Shown: positions 25,961 through 34,675, counted from the first letter of the stretch. The stretch: DNA of 64,000 nt from Grimontia celer (GCF_900055185.1 NZ_FIZX01000001.1:620001-684000), one strand, 5' to 3'. Made by a program: numbers and translations. The notes: generated by a model not told the origin, from the letters alone.

Positions 25961-26926
25961 ATGGTCGCACCCATTCCGAGAGATACGATCAACTCTCAGG
26001 CCACTGTCCACGCAGCAAACGCTGTGGTGATGGTGCCACCTATTGATTTCAAATTTAACGTGGAAACTAGCGCAGACAACGAGTTCCAGAAATCCCTGAC
26101 TCTTTCTGATGCAGAAATCCGTACCAAAGCCCTAAATGAGTTCTATGGAATGGTAGAGCTATTGCGGTCACACGGAGTGAATGTGACAGTAATGGACTAT
26201 TCCTCAGAGCAAGGCGAAACACCGGACGCCGTATTCCCCAACAATTGGTTTTCTACCTCTATTACTGGTGATATTTACCTCTTCCCAATGGCATGTGAAA
26301 ACCGCCGTCGTGAAGTTCGATCGGATACCTTAGTCAAGGCATTGCGAGAGTCCGGATTCAAAGCTCCAAAAGTACATAGCCTTGGTGATTTAAATGCACC
26401 AAAAGCCTTTTTGGAAAGCACCGGAGTTATGATCATGGATCATGTTAACTCCACCGTTTACGCAGCTCTATCAGTGCGCTGTGATCGTGATTTACTCCAG
26501 CAGTATGTAAATCGCGCGGGATTCAAAGAGGTCATTTATTTCGATACCCGAATGTCTTCTGGCTCGCCCGTCTATCACACCAATGTGATGATGGCAGTGG
26601 GTGAAGGGTTTGCGGTGATCTGCGACGAGATAATTGAAGAATTTGAGCGTCGCAGGGTACTGAACTCGTTGCAAAAGACAAAAGATGTCATTTCGATCAG
26701 CGAGGAGCAAATGGGCCAATTCTGCGGCAACATTCTTCAACTGCAGAACGAAAAAGGCGAGCGACTGATAGCGATGTCCCTCTCGGCATACAACGCTTTT
26801 ACCTTAGAGCAAAAGCGTGTGCTACGTCAGCATGGCAAGTTAGTTCCGATAGATGTTTCAACCATTGAAACCATTGGTGGGGGCAGCGTGAGATGCATGC
26901 TGGGAGAGAACTTTCTGCCACGATGA
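25961..26926 (+). CDS. ctlX: CtlX-type citrulline utilisation hydrolase (guanidino-group modifying family)
   Basis: 321 residues. It belongs to the pentein superfamily of arginine deiminase-like enzymes. DAVFPNNWFST carries the substrate-binding Asp/Asn, SGSPVYHTNVMMAVG the catalytic His, and GGGSVRCMLGENFLP the C-terminal nucleophilic Cys. Length and these three segments match CtlX, named for a role in citrulline use; the exact reaction in this organism is inferred. GAGGTG precedes the ATG. The Lrp-type regulator upstream probably controls it. Confidence 0.82.
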   Translation: MVAPIPRDTINSQATVHAANAVVMVPPIDFKFNVETSADNEFQKSLTLSDAEIRTKALNEFYGMVELLRSHGVNVTVMDYSSEQGETPDAVFPNNWFSTSITGDIYLFPMACENRRREVRSDTLVKALRESGFKAPKVHSLGDLNAPKAFLESTGVMIMDHVNSTVYAALSVRCDRDLLQQYVNRAGFKEVIYFDTRMSSGSPVYHTNVMMAVGEGFAVICDEIIEEFERRRVLNSLQKTKDVISISEEQMGQFCGNILQLQNEKGERLIAMSLSAYNAFTLEQKRVLRQHGKLVPIDVSTIETIGGGSVRCMLGENFLPR

Positions 26927-26944
26927 TTCAAATAGCTCAAAAGA

Positions 26945-26968
26945 AAGCCGCTGAATAGCGGCTTTTTT
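26945..26968 (+). terminator. Terminator of ctlX
   Basis: AAGCCGC, loop, GCGGCTT plus T-run, 18 bp after the stop codon. Confidence 0.88.
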
Positions 26969-27109
26969 CTTTTCTGACAAAGCACTGCATTCAACAGGTT
27001 GCCTCAGTAAGTTGCAGATTCGGGCATTCGTCTTATTCTTAAGGTATGTGCAACATCGATTAGAAGAAAGCCATCAGAGGGTGCGCCCTCATTTATGGGA
27101 GTGAAACGA

Positions 27110-28042
27110 ATGCCAGAAAGACGATATCGTCTTATCACACGAAGTGACTTCGACGGACTAGTGTGTGCGGTGCTGTTAAAGCACATCGACCTGATCGATG
27201 AAATCAAGTTTGTGCATCCGAAAGACATGCAGGACGGGGTCGTTGAGATCACTGAGTATGACATTACGACCAACTTACCCTACAACGCCAAAGCCCACCT
27301 TTGTATTGATCACCATGCTTCCGAAATGATTCGTAATCAGGAGCTAAGTGCCAACCATATCATCGACCCTGATGCGCCATCCGCAGCCCGTGTCGTGTGG
27401 AAGCACTTTGGCGGTGAGAACACCTTCCCAGAGTCATGGGACGAAATGATGGAAGAGGTCGACAAAGGCGACTCGGCGCAATACACCAAAGATGAAGTGC
27501 TTTATCCGGAAGGGTGGGGGTTGCTTAACTTTATCATGGATTCGAGAACTGGCCTTGGCCGCTTTCGGGACTTTCGTATCTCAAACTACGAATTGATGAT
27601 GGACTTGATCGATTACTGCAAAGACAAACCCATCGCAGAAATAATGGCTCTTCCTGACGTCAAAGAGCGCGTGGATCTTTATTTTAGTCATCGTGAAAAG
27701 TTTCAAGAGCAAATCAGACGCTGTACCTCTGTGTGTGGGAACTTAGTCGTTTTGGATCTTCGCCATGAAGACACAATCTGGGCGGGTAACCGCTTTGAAA
27801 TTTATGCCCTGTACCCGCAATGCAACATCTCTGTACACGTTCTATGGGGCTTTCAGAAGCAGAACACAGTGTTTGCCTGCGGAAAGTCCATCTTTGATAA
27901 ATCATCGCAGACCAACATTGGTGAATTGATGTTGAAGTACGGTGGCGGTGGTCACGAAAATGCTGGTACTTGTCAGGTTCCAAACGAGATGGCCGCACAG
28001 ATAGAAGACGAACTTATCGTTCAAATCAACAAAGATGGGTAA
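27110..28042 (+). CDS. DHH-family phosphoesterase (exopolyphosphatase-like)
   Basis: 310 residues from 27110; GGGAG lies 8 nt upstream, whereas the ATG at 27095 overlaps that site. The DHH domain has SDFDGLVCAV (metal ligands) and CIDHHAS; the C-terminal DHHA1 domain has GGGGHENAGTC. These proteins hydrolyse phosphoesters with manganese. Relatives are annotated as exopolyphosphatase, oligoribonuclease or cyclic-dinucleotide hydrolase, and sequence alone does not choose between them. It is monocistronic with a terminator at 28064-28085. Confidence 0.82.
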   Translation: MPERRYRLITRSDFDGLVCAVLLKHIDLIDEIKFVHPKDMQDGVVEITEYDITTNLPYNAKAHLCIDHHASEMIRNQELSANHIIDPDAPSAARVVWKHFGGENTFPESWDEMMEEVDKGDSAQYTKDEVLYPEGWGLLNFIMDSRTGLGRFRDFRISNYELMMDLIDYCKDKPIAEIMALPDVKERVDLYFSHREKFQEQIRRCTSVCGNLVVLDLRHEDTIWAGNRFEIYALYPQCNISVHVLWGFQKQNTVFACGKSIFDKSSQTNIGELMLKYGGGGHENAGTCQVPNEMAAQIEDELIVQINKDG

Positions 28043-28063
28043 GAGCGGAACGGATAAATATAT

Positions 28064-28085
28064 AAGCCCCTCAATTGAGGGGCTT
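28064..28085. terminator. Bidirectional terminator
   Basis: AAGCCCCTCAATTGAGGGGCTT is a complete palindrome followed by TTCTTTT. It lies between the convergent DHH and HopJ genes. Confidence 0.8.
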
Positions 28086-28089
28086 TCTT

Positions 28090-28449
28090 TTAACTGTCTC
28101 TAGGCTCCTTGGGTGACAGGGGGAGCCTGTCAAAAGAAACGCCTTTCCAACCGTTATGGATGAAGTTTCGAATATTCAGGTGATCCTTACCACTTGGGTG
28201 GCCGAGAACATCATCCCTATAGTATCTGCCAAAACATGCCAGTACCGCGCGTTCATCAAGACCGTGCAACTTTCCAAACGCAAAAATCTTGCATGAACCC
28301 GTGTTTTGACCAGCTTTGTTGACTAAGTCGCCATTCATAAATTCAGCCGGCGAGTAGTGGTAAAAACGATCAATGACTGAAATGGTGTCTTCAAATTCAA
28401 CGAGCTCGGGGGTGTTCGAAAGTTTAAGTAAGAAGTTACTGAGTTGCAT
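28090..28449 (-). CDS. HopJ-family protein
   Basis: 119 residues. NTGSCKIFAFGKLHGL, CFGRYYRDDVLGHP and HLNIRNFIHNGWKGVSF are the hallmarks of the HopJ type III effector family (DUF1860). Despite the name, most members occur in free-living marine bacteria with no type III secretion system nearby, and no such genes are in this window, so an effector role should not be assumed. It has no signal peptide and is transcribed alone. Confidence 0.85.
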   Translation of the reverse strand: MQLSNFLLKLSNTPELVEFEDTISVIDRFYHYSPAEFMNGDLVNKAGQNTGSCKIFAFGKLHGLDERAVLACFGRYYRDDVLGHPSGKDHLNIRNFIHNGWKGVSFDRLPLSPKEPRDS

Positions 28450-28764
28450 GATAATCCTAACTGCTGATTGCTTAACAAACTGGCTTCAATCACGAACCTG
28501 AAATGAGGTAGGTATCAGATAATTCGCGCAAAAACCTCGCTAAAGCATTTCCATAACAAACTGTTTTAACAGGATGATACGGTAAAGTGAAGTATCAATT
28601 ACGTTTCCTTATTATGCGTGAAAACTTATGAGGATTTGTCTTTAAAATAAGGCAAATATCGAGGCGTTTCGTGAGTGTTTCTTAAGATTGCGCTTGCTAC
28701 CGCACAGAATAGGAGCAGATCGATTTCAAAAGCATCAATCGAACTTTGTGAGTGAAGAAAGGTG
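28450..28764. other. Gene-free region upstream of tRNA-Ser
   Basis: About 315 bp between the hopJ start and the tRNA-Ser promoter. It must hold the hopJ promoter. I see no further gene, repeat or strong hairpin. Confidence 0.5.
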
Positions 28765-28793
28765 TTTACAGCGTTCCGAACTGCCAGTAGTAT
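28765..28793 (+). promoter_or_regulatory. Sigma70 promoter of tRNA-Ser
   Basis: TTTACA, a 17-bp spacer and TAGTAT, followed by a GC-rich discriminator (TCGCCGC) and the tRNA 13 bp later. Confidence 0.75.
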
Positions 28794-28806
28794 TCGCCGC
28801 ACTTAC

Positions 28807-28897
28807 GGAGAGATGGCTGAGTGGTTGAAAGCACCGGTCTTGAAAACCGGCATACGTTAATAGCGTATCTAGGGTTCAAATCCCTATCTCTCCGCCA
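28807..28897 (+). tRNA. tRNA-Ser (TGA)
   Basis: 91 nt with CCA. The acceptor stem GGAGAGA pairs with TCTCTCC. The anticodon loop CTTGAAA gives TGA. A long class II variable arm (catacgttaatagcgtat) is present. Confidence 0.95.
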
Positions 28898-29119
28898 AAT
28901 TAGATTAAGCCCGCTAGAAATAGCGGGCTTTTTCGTACTTGGAATAAACCTGTGGAGATAGGGATGCAGAACCCTAGACTCTAGGTTCAGCCGAGCGAAG
29001 CGAGACAACGTTGCCCGGCGAAGCCGAGCAGGCAACGGCCCGAAGGGCAAGGGAGCTTGCGACCGAGTAAATCCCGCTATTCTTTGCTTCTGGCTCCGCC
29101 AAATTTGATTAAGCCCGCT
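28891..29119. repeat. Direct and inverted copies of the tRNA-Ser 3' end
   Basis: The 25-bp tRNA end and terminator stem start at 28891-28915 recurs at 29095-29119 with one mismatch, and the second copy also has its own terminator hairpin to ~29137. Between them, 28954-28977 is close to the inverse complement of the tRNA T-arm and acceptor (ggagataggg...accctag). The rest is short palindromes such as gagcgaagcgag. It looks like the scar of a rearranged tRNA duplication or an old integration. Confidence 0.6.
28907..28933 (+). terminator. Terminator of tRNA-Ser
   Basis: AAGCCCGCTA, loop, TAGCGGGCTT with five Ts in total. Confidence 0.88.
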
Positions 29120-29137
29120 CACTGAGCGGGCTTTTTT
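29111..29137 (+). terminator. Second, duplicated terminator after tRNA-Ser
   Basis: AAGCCCGCTCA, short loop, TGAGCGGGCTT plus six Ts. It can also stop the convergent MDR oxidoreductase transcript. Confidence 0.8.
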
Positions 29138-29164
29138 GCATCTATTGGGGGACGTTTCAGTGCA

Positions 29165-30217
29165 TCAATCAGAAACGGTCAGAACTAATTTGCCGACATA
29201 TCCCTTTTGCAGGAAAGATTCTTGGGCTTTGTTGATGTCTTTGAGCGGGTATGTGCCGGCGACCAATGGCTTGATAGCGCCTGATTCAATGAGTTTTACC
29301 AGGTTCCCAAACACTTCTGGTTCCAAAACAGTGCAGCCGTAAAAGCTAAGATCTTTGAGATACAAAGTTCTCACGTCAAGTTCGACGAGAGGTCCACCAA
29401 TAGCCCCTGAAACCGCGTACCTGCCACCTGGGCGCAATACCGTTAGAAAATCGGGCCATGCTGTCCCGGCAACAAGGTCGATGACTACATCTATGCTGTT
29501 CTCACCCAATACTGCTACCAGATTCTGCTCCCTAAAAATGACTTCATCGGCACCAAGTTCACGTAACTGTGCTTCTTTGGAAGAACTGGTAATTGCGATG
29601 ACTTTGGCTCCCCGGGCTTTAACCAGCTGAACGGCAGCAGAACCAACACCTCCAGAGGCACCCGATATGAGCACAGTGTCGTTTTCTGAAACGCGGGATC
29701 GGGTCAGCATGTTTTCTGCTGTGGAGTAGGAACAAGGGAATGAGGCAAGTTCAGCGTGCGACAAATTGCTTTGAATACCGTAGGCATGGCGTGCAGAAAT
29801 CACGGTGTATTCGGCAAAACCGCCGTCGCATTCAGAGCCGAGAAACCAAGGTTGGGTGAGCGCTTCGCTATTGCCTTCTTGGATGCAGGGCTCCAACAAT
29901 ACGCGCTCGCCGATTCTGTCAGGAGAAACGTTTTCGCCTACGGCGACGATAGTGCCACATACATCAATGCCTTGAATGCGGGGGAACTGGAGAGCGTTGC
30001 CAGACCAGCTAGCATCTTCGCTGTCATTGTCGCCCTTGGAGTACCAGCCTACTCGGGTGTTGATATCAGTGTTGTTCACGCCTGCCGCATGTACTTTGAT
30101 TAATACATCATTGGCTGATGGTGCTGGAAGCTTGACGTCTTCACGGTACTGAAGCATTTCAGGTCCGCCGTGATCCATCAAATGAACGGCTGCCATGGAA
30201 GTGGGTAGGTTCGACAT
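29165..30217 (-). CDS. Zinc-independent MDR oxidoreductase (quinone-reductase-like)
   Basis: 350 residues starting at 30217, with AGGAGA 7 nt upstream and the ATG overlapping the stop codon of the TetR gene (TAATG). It is a medium-chain dehydrogenase/reductase: GroES-like N-terminal domain (~8-130) with VKVHAAGVNNTDINTR, then a Rossmann domain with SGASGGVGSAAVQL as NADPH site. It lacks the zinc-ligand pattern of alcohol dehydrogenases in the expected place, though CGTIVAVGENV is typical. It probably reduces quinones or reactive enones. Coupling to a TetR repressor suggests induction by its substrate. Confidence 0.85.
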   Translation of the reverse strand: MSNLPTSMAAVHLMDHGGPEMLQYREDVKLPAPSANDVLIKVHAAGVNNTDINTRVGWYSKGDNDSEDASWSGNALQFPRIQGIDVCGTIVAVGENVSPDRIGERVLLEPCIQEGNSEALTQPWFLGSECDGGFAEYTVISARHAYGIQSNLSHAELASFPCSYSTAENMLTRSRVSENDTVLISGASGGVGSAAVQLVKARGAKVIAITSSSKEAQLRELGADEVIFREQNLVAVLGENSIDVVIDLVAGTAWPDFLTVLRPGGRYAVSGAIGGPLVELDVRTLYLKDLSFYGCTVLEPEVFGNLVKLIESGAIKPLVAGTYPLKDINKAQESFLQKGYVGKLVLTVSD

Positions 30218-30735
30218 TACAGTTTCTCCTGAAGCAAAGTATTGGCGGTTTTTTCTGCGTCTAGAATCGCTTGGCTTCCAATGACAGGCCAAGCGTTTGA
30301 CACACCTTCGTGTAGCAAGAACAGAGGGGTAGCGAGAGATTGAATGCTGGATGCTTCTGCCAGTAACTGTCGTACATCCTCTTTGTGATCTTTCACTGCA
30401 TTGCGGATCAGCGCATTATCCGGGAACGCAGAAAGTGCGTTGAGCGACATACAGCCGTGTGGGGCGTAATCGCGCATCCAAATCTCGAGTTTTTGAAATA
30501 TATGGGAAACAGACCCAATCGCATCAGACGGCATATCTTCACGTAGGAAAGCGAGATAACGTCGATGGCGGTAATTCAGTGCGCCAACGATCATCGCCTC
30601 TTTAGAGGGATAGTACCTGTAGAGTGTGCGAAGACTGACACCGCTCGCTATTTTTAGCTGTGCCACGCTTGGTTCAGCAAAACCTTGCTGACTGAAAGCC
30701 TGTTCAAGTTTTTCTGCAATTTGATCTTCGAGCAT
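30217..30735 (-). CDS. TetR/AcrR-family repressor
   Basis: 172 residues. The N-terminal HTH (~5-50) has the sequence SGVSLRTLYRYYPSKEAMI, typical of TetR proteins. The C-terminal ligand domain is variable. It is the first gene of a two-gene operon with the MDR oxidoreductase, overlapping by one base. Two palindromes just upstream of its start are probable autoregulatory operators. Confidence 0.9.
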   Translation of the reverse strand: MLEDQIAEKLEQAFSQQGFAEPSVAQLKIASGVSLRTLYRYYPSKEAMIVGALNYRHRRYLAFLREDMPSDAIGSVSHIFQKLEIWMRDYAPHGCMSLNALSAFPDNALIRNAVKDHKEDVRQLLAEASSIQSLATPLFLLHEGVSNAWPVIGSQAILDAEKTANTLLQEKL

Positions 30736-30745
30736 ATTTGGCCAA

Positions 30746-30788
30746 GTAGAATGACTGTTCTACCTCTATGGTAGAGCGAACGTTCTAC
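30746..30788. promoter_or_regulatory. Twin TetR-type operators
   Basis: GTAGAA-N6-TTCTAC (30746-30763) and GTAGAG-N6-TTCTAC (30771-30788) are two 18-bp palindromes with centres 25 bp apart, beginning 11 bp upstream of the TetR start codon. Size and position suit binding of two repressor dimers over the promoter. Confidence 0.7.
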
Positions 30789-30881
30789 TCATGTCAATGG
30801 TGAGTATCTAGTGCTTTTCCCATTGGAGTTAAATCAAGGGGAGAGCGTATATCGCTGGTAGAACAGGTTGAAACTTACAGG

Positions 30882-31652
30882 CTAAAGGGTTCGAACATAT
30901 TCCTTGGGAGACAGACCAAATACTTCCTTAAAGCGATGGGAAAATCGCGCTTCAGATTGATAGCCACATGCCAGCGCTACGTTGAGCTGTGAACGGGATT
31001 TCTGCATCAGTGATAAGGCGTAGACCATTCGGACATTGGTAAGAATAGAGCGAAAGGAGGTGTCTTCCGCGGCGAGTTTCCTTTTTAACGTCGCGGGACT
31101 CATGGAAAAGTTTGCGGCAATGGCTTCAATGCTATGTGCCTCGCCGGGATTGAGGCTGAGGTAGCTGGCGAGCTTTTCTTTTAGTGAGGTTTCTGCGCCG
31201 GGATAGAGCAGGTGCAGTGCCTTGGCCTCTTTCAGCTCTGCATAGAACGCCATCAGGAACTGCTTCTGAGTGGTTTCTGACAGCGCCTTTCCTGCCATTT
31301 CATAGAGGGTTTCAAAGCAATAGGCGAGCTGCGGTGTCACTGTGAGCCGCGGTTCTTCAGTGACTGATACTTGCTGCGCTTCGTTTAGCCATTCACGTGG
31401 AGGCGGCTCCAGGAAAGTCAGTGTTCTTGAAAAGAAATCGGTTTGTGAAGGCTCATTAACGAAAGTGAGTGAATGGCTGGCTGGAACCACCAACCAATCT
31501 TGGGGCGAGTATTGACGAGAGCTGTCGTGCCACCAGAGCTGTTTGAGGCCACGGTTTACCCAGACAATCGTCGGAGCGTACACGAGCACGTTACGTAGTG
31601 GCTGTTTTGTAATGCCACGAAACTGGCCTGTTTGCACTAGCGCTCTCGTCAT
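30882..31652 (-). CDS. AraC-family transcriptional regulator
   Basis: 256 residues. An N-terminal cupin-like sensing domain (~10-140) is followed by two HTH motifs (~155-255) ending FSHRFKEVFGLSPKEYVRTL, the AraC signature. The start ATG has only a weak purine-rich site. The PEBP gene upstream on the same strand ends 7 bp before it, so the two may be cotranscribed. The inducer is unknown. Confidence 0.88.
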   Translation of the reverse strand: MTRALVQTGQFRGITKQPLRNVLVYAPTIVWVNRGLKQLWWHDSSRQYSPQDWLVVPASHSLTFVNEPSQTDFFSRTLTFLEPPPREWLNEAQQVSVTEEPRLTVTPQLAYCFETLYEMAGKALSETTQKQFLMAFYAELKEAKALHLLYPGAETSLKEKLASYLSLNPGEAHSIEAIAANFSMSPATLKRKLAAEDTSFRSILTNVRMVYALSLMQKSRSQLNVALACGYQSEARFSHRFKEVFGLSPKEYVRTL

Positions 31653-31659
31653 CTTGTTC

Positions 31660-32190
31660 TTACTCGCTCACATAGGTTGCAGTCAGTGTTGCTTTATCAA
31701 GTGCATTTGCATTCAACATGTAGCCAATCAAAGCATTGGATGGGTTTTCTGGCAGAGCCAACTTCTCAGAGGGCAAAGCCCAAACGGTAAATTGATAGCG
31801 ATGCATACCATGACCTTTTGGCGGACAAGCGCCACCAAATCCAATTGCACCGTAATCGTTCTCCATCTCTCGTACTTGCTTCAAATGCCCCGAAGCTCCT
31901 TGTTTCACGCTGTTGGTGGAAGAGGGAATATCCAAAGCCACCCAATGCCACCATCCGCTGCCTGTGGGTGCATCCGGGTCATATGCAGTAATCGCAAAAC
32001 TCTTGGTGCTTTTCGGTGCATCTTTCCAGCTAAGTTGCGGTGAGAGGTTTTCTCCAGTGCAACCAAAACCTTGAAACGCAAAGGTGTCAGCCATTCGCGA
32101 GCCTTCCTGAATATCATTGCTCGTTAAGGTGAATGCCTGGCTGTTAAATGCGGCCGCAGCAAGAACTGGAATTAAGACGGTGAATTTCAT
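31660..32190 (-). CDS. Periplasmic PEBP/YbhB-family protein
   Basis: 176 residues from 32190, chosen because AGGAG lies 7 nt upstream of that ATG while the earlier in-frame ATG overlaps the site. There is a signal peptide (LIPVLAAAAFNSQA). The phosphatidylethanolamine-binding fold is shown by AITAYDPDAPTGSGWWHWVAL and PPKGHGMHRYQFTVWAL, which carry the anion-pocket residues. E. coli YbhB/YbcL are relatives, annotated as Raf-kinase-inhibitor-like; the bacterial role is unclear. It lies 7 bp upstream of an AraC regulator. Confidence 0.87.
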   Translation of the reverse strand: MKFTVLIPVLAAAAFNSQAFTLTSNDIQEGSRMADTFAFQGFGCTGENLSPQLSWKDAPKSTKSFAITAYDPDAPTGSGWWHWVALDIPSSTNSVKQGASGHLKQVREMENDYGAIGFGGACPPKGHGMHRYQFTVWALPSEKLALPENPSNALIGYMLNANALDKATLTATYVSE

Positions 32191-32266
32191 TTTGGCTCTC
32201 CTTTTCATTAAGTGAGAGCCAGAATATCCGCCGATGATAAGAGTAAGTTTACATAAAAGCTCAAAG

Positions 32267-32401
32267 TCAAACTAGAAACACGTGAATTTGAGCTTTTGAG
32301 TTTAATAACTGAGTGTGAACCTGATTGAGTCCAGTCACGATGGCACGAAGGGCTTTGCGAGAGAAAAGGTTCTGCACATCAATCTGCTTTCCTTTCTTCA
32401 T
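32267..32401 (-). CDS. Possible 44-residue small protein
   Basis: An ATG at 32401 opens a 44-codon frame whose product contains NLFSRKALRAIVTGLNQVHT. The codon choice is protein-like and the residues form an amphipathic helix, but there is no strong ribosome site. It could be a small protein gene or a remnant of a larger one, such as a mobile-element gene. I do not recognise it. Confidence 0.4.
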   Translation of the reverse strand: MKKGKQIDVQNLFSRKALRAIVTGLNQVHTQLLNSKAQIHVFLV

Positions 32402-32782
32402 TGTACTTTGCCGTACTCAAACCAATATCTAGTTTGAATAGGCATAGCTGAATAGTGGGGCTGTTGAGTCAATGCAGATATATCTGTGGCCTATAGGTGT
32501 TCACAATAGAAGTCAAACAAAAGGGGTGTTTGCAGAGACCTCAATGGTGGAGTCTCACAAAATAACTTTAAAGAATGTTCTGTATCTTATTTTGCATCTA
32601 TGTGACAACAGTATGTTTTCTTTATATTTTCAATGAGCCTAACATTTCACATATATGCAAATAGCGGTGTGTCGCATTTGCGAGATCAAAGAGTTACTAA
32701 ACGTTTTAAGTTCTCAGACACTTTGTTCGATTTTATCAACATTCGTTCGAAAACAATCAAACAATTTTAGTTGAGGACAAGT
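32402..32782. other. AT-rich intergenic region before the lipoprotein gene
   Basis: About 380 bp, AT-rich toward its right end, with no supportable gene. It should hold the promoter for the lipoprotein gene at 32783. No clear operator or terminator was seen. Confidence 0.5.
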
Positions 32783-34621
32783 ATGAAACTGCAAAGGACG
32801 CTTTTAGCAACTGCAATTGCTATATCACTAGCCGCTTGTGGCAGTGACTCTTCATCATCTTCTGACAGTGGTTCTACTACAGAGCCGACGACAACCAGTC
32901 TAAGTGGTAAAGCTGCAGACGGATATCTACAAGATGCTCTGGTATGTTTAGATATCAATTTGAACAAAGCATGTGATAGCGACGAACCATCCGCGACTAC
33001 AGATGAAAATGGTGCTTTCTCACTAGAAGCTACTAAAACTCAAATAGACTCGGCTCCACTTCTCGTAGAAGTGATTGCGGGCCAGACAATTGACTCAGAT
33101 AACCCGGGTGTAGCGCTCAACAAAGGCTATACGCTGACCGCTCCTGCAGCATCAGATTTTATCAGTCCAATTACCACTCTAATTCAAAATGAAATTGAAA
33201 AAGGTGCGACGTTAGAAGAGTCCGTTGTCCTCGTGAAAGCTCAATTAGGGACCGATGCAGACATTACTTCAGATTATATTGAAGGTAAGAGTTCAGATAC
33301 CCAACAAGCTGAGTTTGAGCGACTCCATAAAGTTGCACAGGTTACTGCTCGAGTTATTGCCACTAAGCTGGATGAGTTGAAAAACGATGCCACAAATAAT
33401 GGTGTATCAAACGCTGATCTGATCAATGTAATCAACGAAGAAGTGAGTAAAGTTGTTTCTGATATTGTCAATGATGTTTCCAATGTAGTGGGTGATTTTG
33501 ACCCTGATGCAGTAGCGAATACATCCAAAGATAAAGTGGATCTGTCAGGTAGCAACATCAAAGATAAAGTTGATGACAATAACGCTGACCGTAACAAGAT
33601 TTCGGCAAGCATCAAACAGCTAGTTGAAACGGAAGGTCTCGCTTGGTTTGCAGGTAACTCTCCTGAAGGTGGCACACCAACTCTCGAATATGGAGAAATC
33701 GAAGTTGATGGCCAGGGAAATGTTGTTGAAACCATGTATAAGTCTAACGATGATTTGAGCGCATTTGTGGCTCAAGTCGCTGAACAGACAACCTTGTTGA
33801 TGTTGACATCTGCGGGCTGGCAGCTTGCTGATGGCACAATTGTTGATATCACATCCGTGTCTGATGGCGTTGATAAACTGGTGACACAATCTGCTGATTT
33901 ATCAGAAATTGTGGCAACTAAGAAAGTTGATGTATCTGGGTTTCTCGTTAAAAACGTGATGAGTAAAACTGCGGATAACGGTGTTTGGTCAAACTTTATT
34001 GCCGAAGATACAAAATTCCCAGACGGGACATTCGCCTACGAACTGTCAGTCACTCCGGCTGTAGCAGGTTACTTTACTGTTTATCCAGGGACCTGGTGTG
34101 GAGAAAACACAGTAGGTGGTATGTGTAATTCACTTTCCCTGGAAAACGGAAATGGTCCATCTACACCGCTCGAAACTCTCGACTCATTAGTTAAGCAAGC
34201 ACCTGATGGTACAGCGACAAATACGACTCTTATGGGTGGTTTGGCTATTGGTGAATATGGTGGTGGACTCGTTACAGAGGTCTTAGCCGACGGCACAGTA
34301 AATTATTACACTTGGGACTATGCGATGGCATTTTCCGATGTGATAGGGACTGGTACTTGGAAAGACACCACAATACTTGGAAAAGTTGTTAGAGAAATAA
34401 CTGCACCTACTGAAGTGTTGAATCATCCAGACCTTACTTGGAGTAACTTCGACAGAGCTAAAGGCAATGCCTACCTGACAGAAGTTGATGGCTATGTACG
34501 TCTCGCTGCCTCGACATCTACTGAAGCATCAAAAGAGTATGTTTTGGGTAAAGAGTCGGTACAAATGGTAATTGAAAGCATTAACTATCAAGCTCCAGCG
34601 CCCGCTCCGGTTGAAAACTAA
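32783..34621 (+). CDS. Large lipoprotein of unknown function
   Basis: 612 residues from 32783, where GAGG lies upstream; the ATG four codons earlier is not preferred. The signal peptide ends in the lipobox LAAC, followed by a Ser/Asp-rich linker (SDSSSSSDSGS), so the protein is probably anchored in the outer membrane. SGKAADGYLQDALVCLDINLN resembles the start of a carboxypeptidase-regulatory-like or Ig-like domain. The middle (~150-280) is helical and charged. The C-terminal half has Gly/Trp-rich beta segments. I cannot name a family. It is transcribed alone with a terminator. Confidence 0.7.
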   Translation: MKLQRTLLATAIAISLAACGSDSSSSSDSGSTTEPTTTSLSGKAADGYLQDALVCLDINLNKACDSDEPSATTDENGAFSLEATKTQIDSAPLLVEVIAGQTIDSDNPGVALNKGYTLTAPAASDFISPITTLIQNEIEKGATLEESVVLVKAQLGTDADITSDYIEGKSSDTQQAEFERLHKVAQVTARVIATKLDELKNDATNNGVSNADLINVINEEVSKVVSDIVNDVSNVVGDFDPDAVANTSKDKVDLSGSNIKDKVDDNNADRNKISASIKQLVETEGLAWFAGNSPEGGTPTLEYGEIEVDGQGNVVETMYKSNDDLSAFVAQVAEQTTLLMLTSAGWQLADGTIVDITSVSDGVDKLVTQSADLSEIVATKKVDVSGFLVKNVMSKTADNGVWSNFIAEDTKFPDGTFAYELSVTPAVAGYFTVYPGTWCGENTVGGMCNSLSLENGNGPSTPLETLDSLVKQAPDGTATNTTLMGGLAIGEYGGGLVTEVLADGTVNYYTWDYAMAFSDVIGTGTWKDTTILGKVVREITAPTEVLNHPDLTWSNFDRAKGNAYLTEVDGYVRLAASTSTEASKEYVLGKESVQMVIESINYQAPAPAPVEN

Positions 34622-34646
34622 AATAAGTTATGCGTTTGTAAATGGG

Positions 34647-34675
34647 AAGCGCCTCATCTCGGGGCGCTTTTTTTA
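34647..34675 (+). terminator. Terminator after the lipoprotein gene
   Basis: AAGCGCC, loop, GGCGCTT with seven Ts. Confidence 0.85.

Noticed and set aside
28090-28449. Type III secretion effector
   Set aside because: The HopJ family name does not show secretion; no type III genes or signal here.
28766-29122. 118-residue frame on the minus strand across tRNA-Ser
   Set aside because: It runs straight through the tRNA and its terminators, so it cannot be a normal gene.
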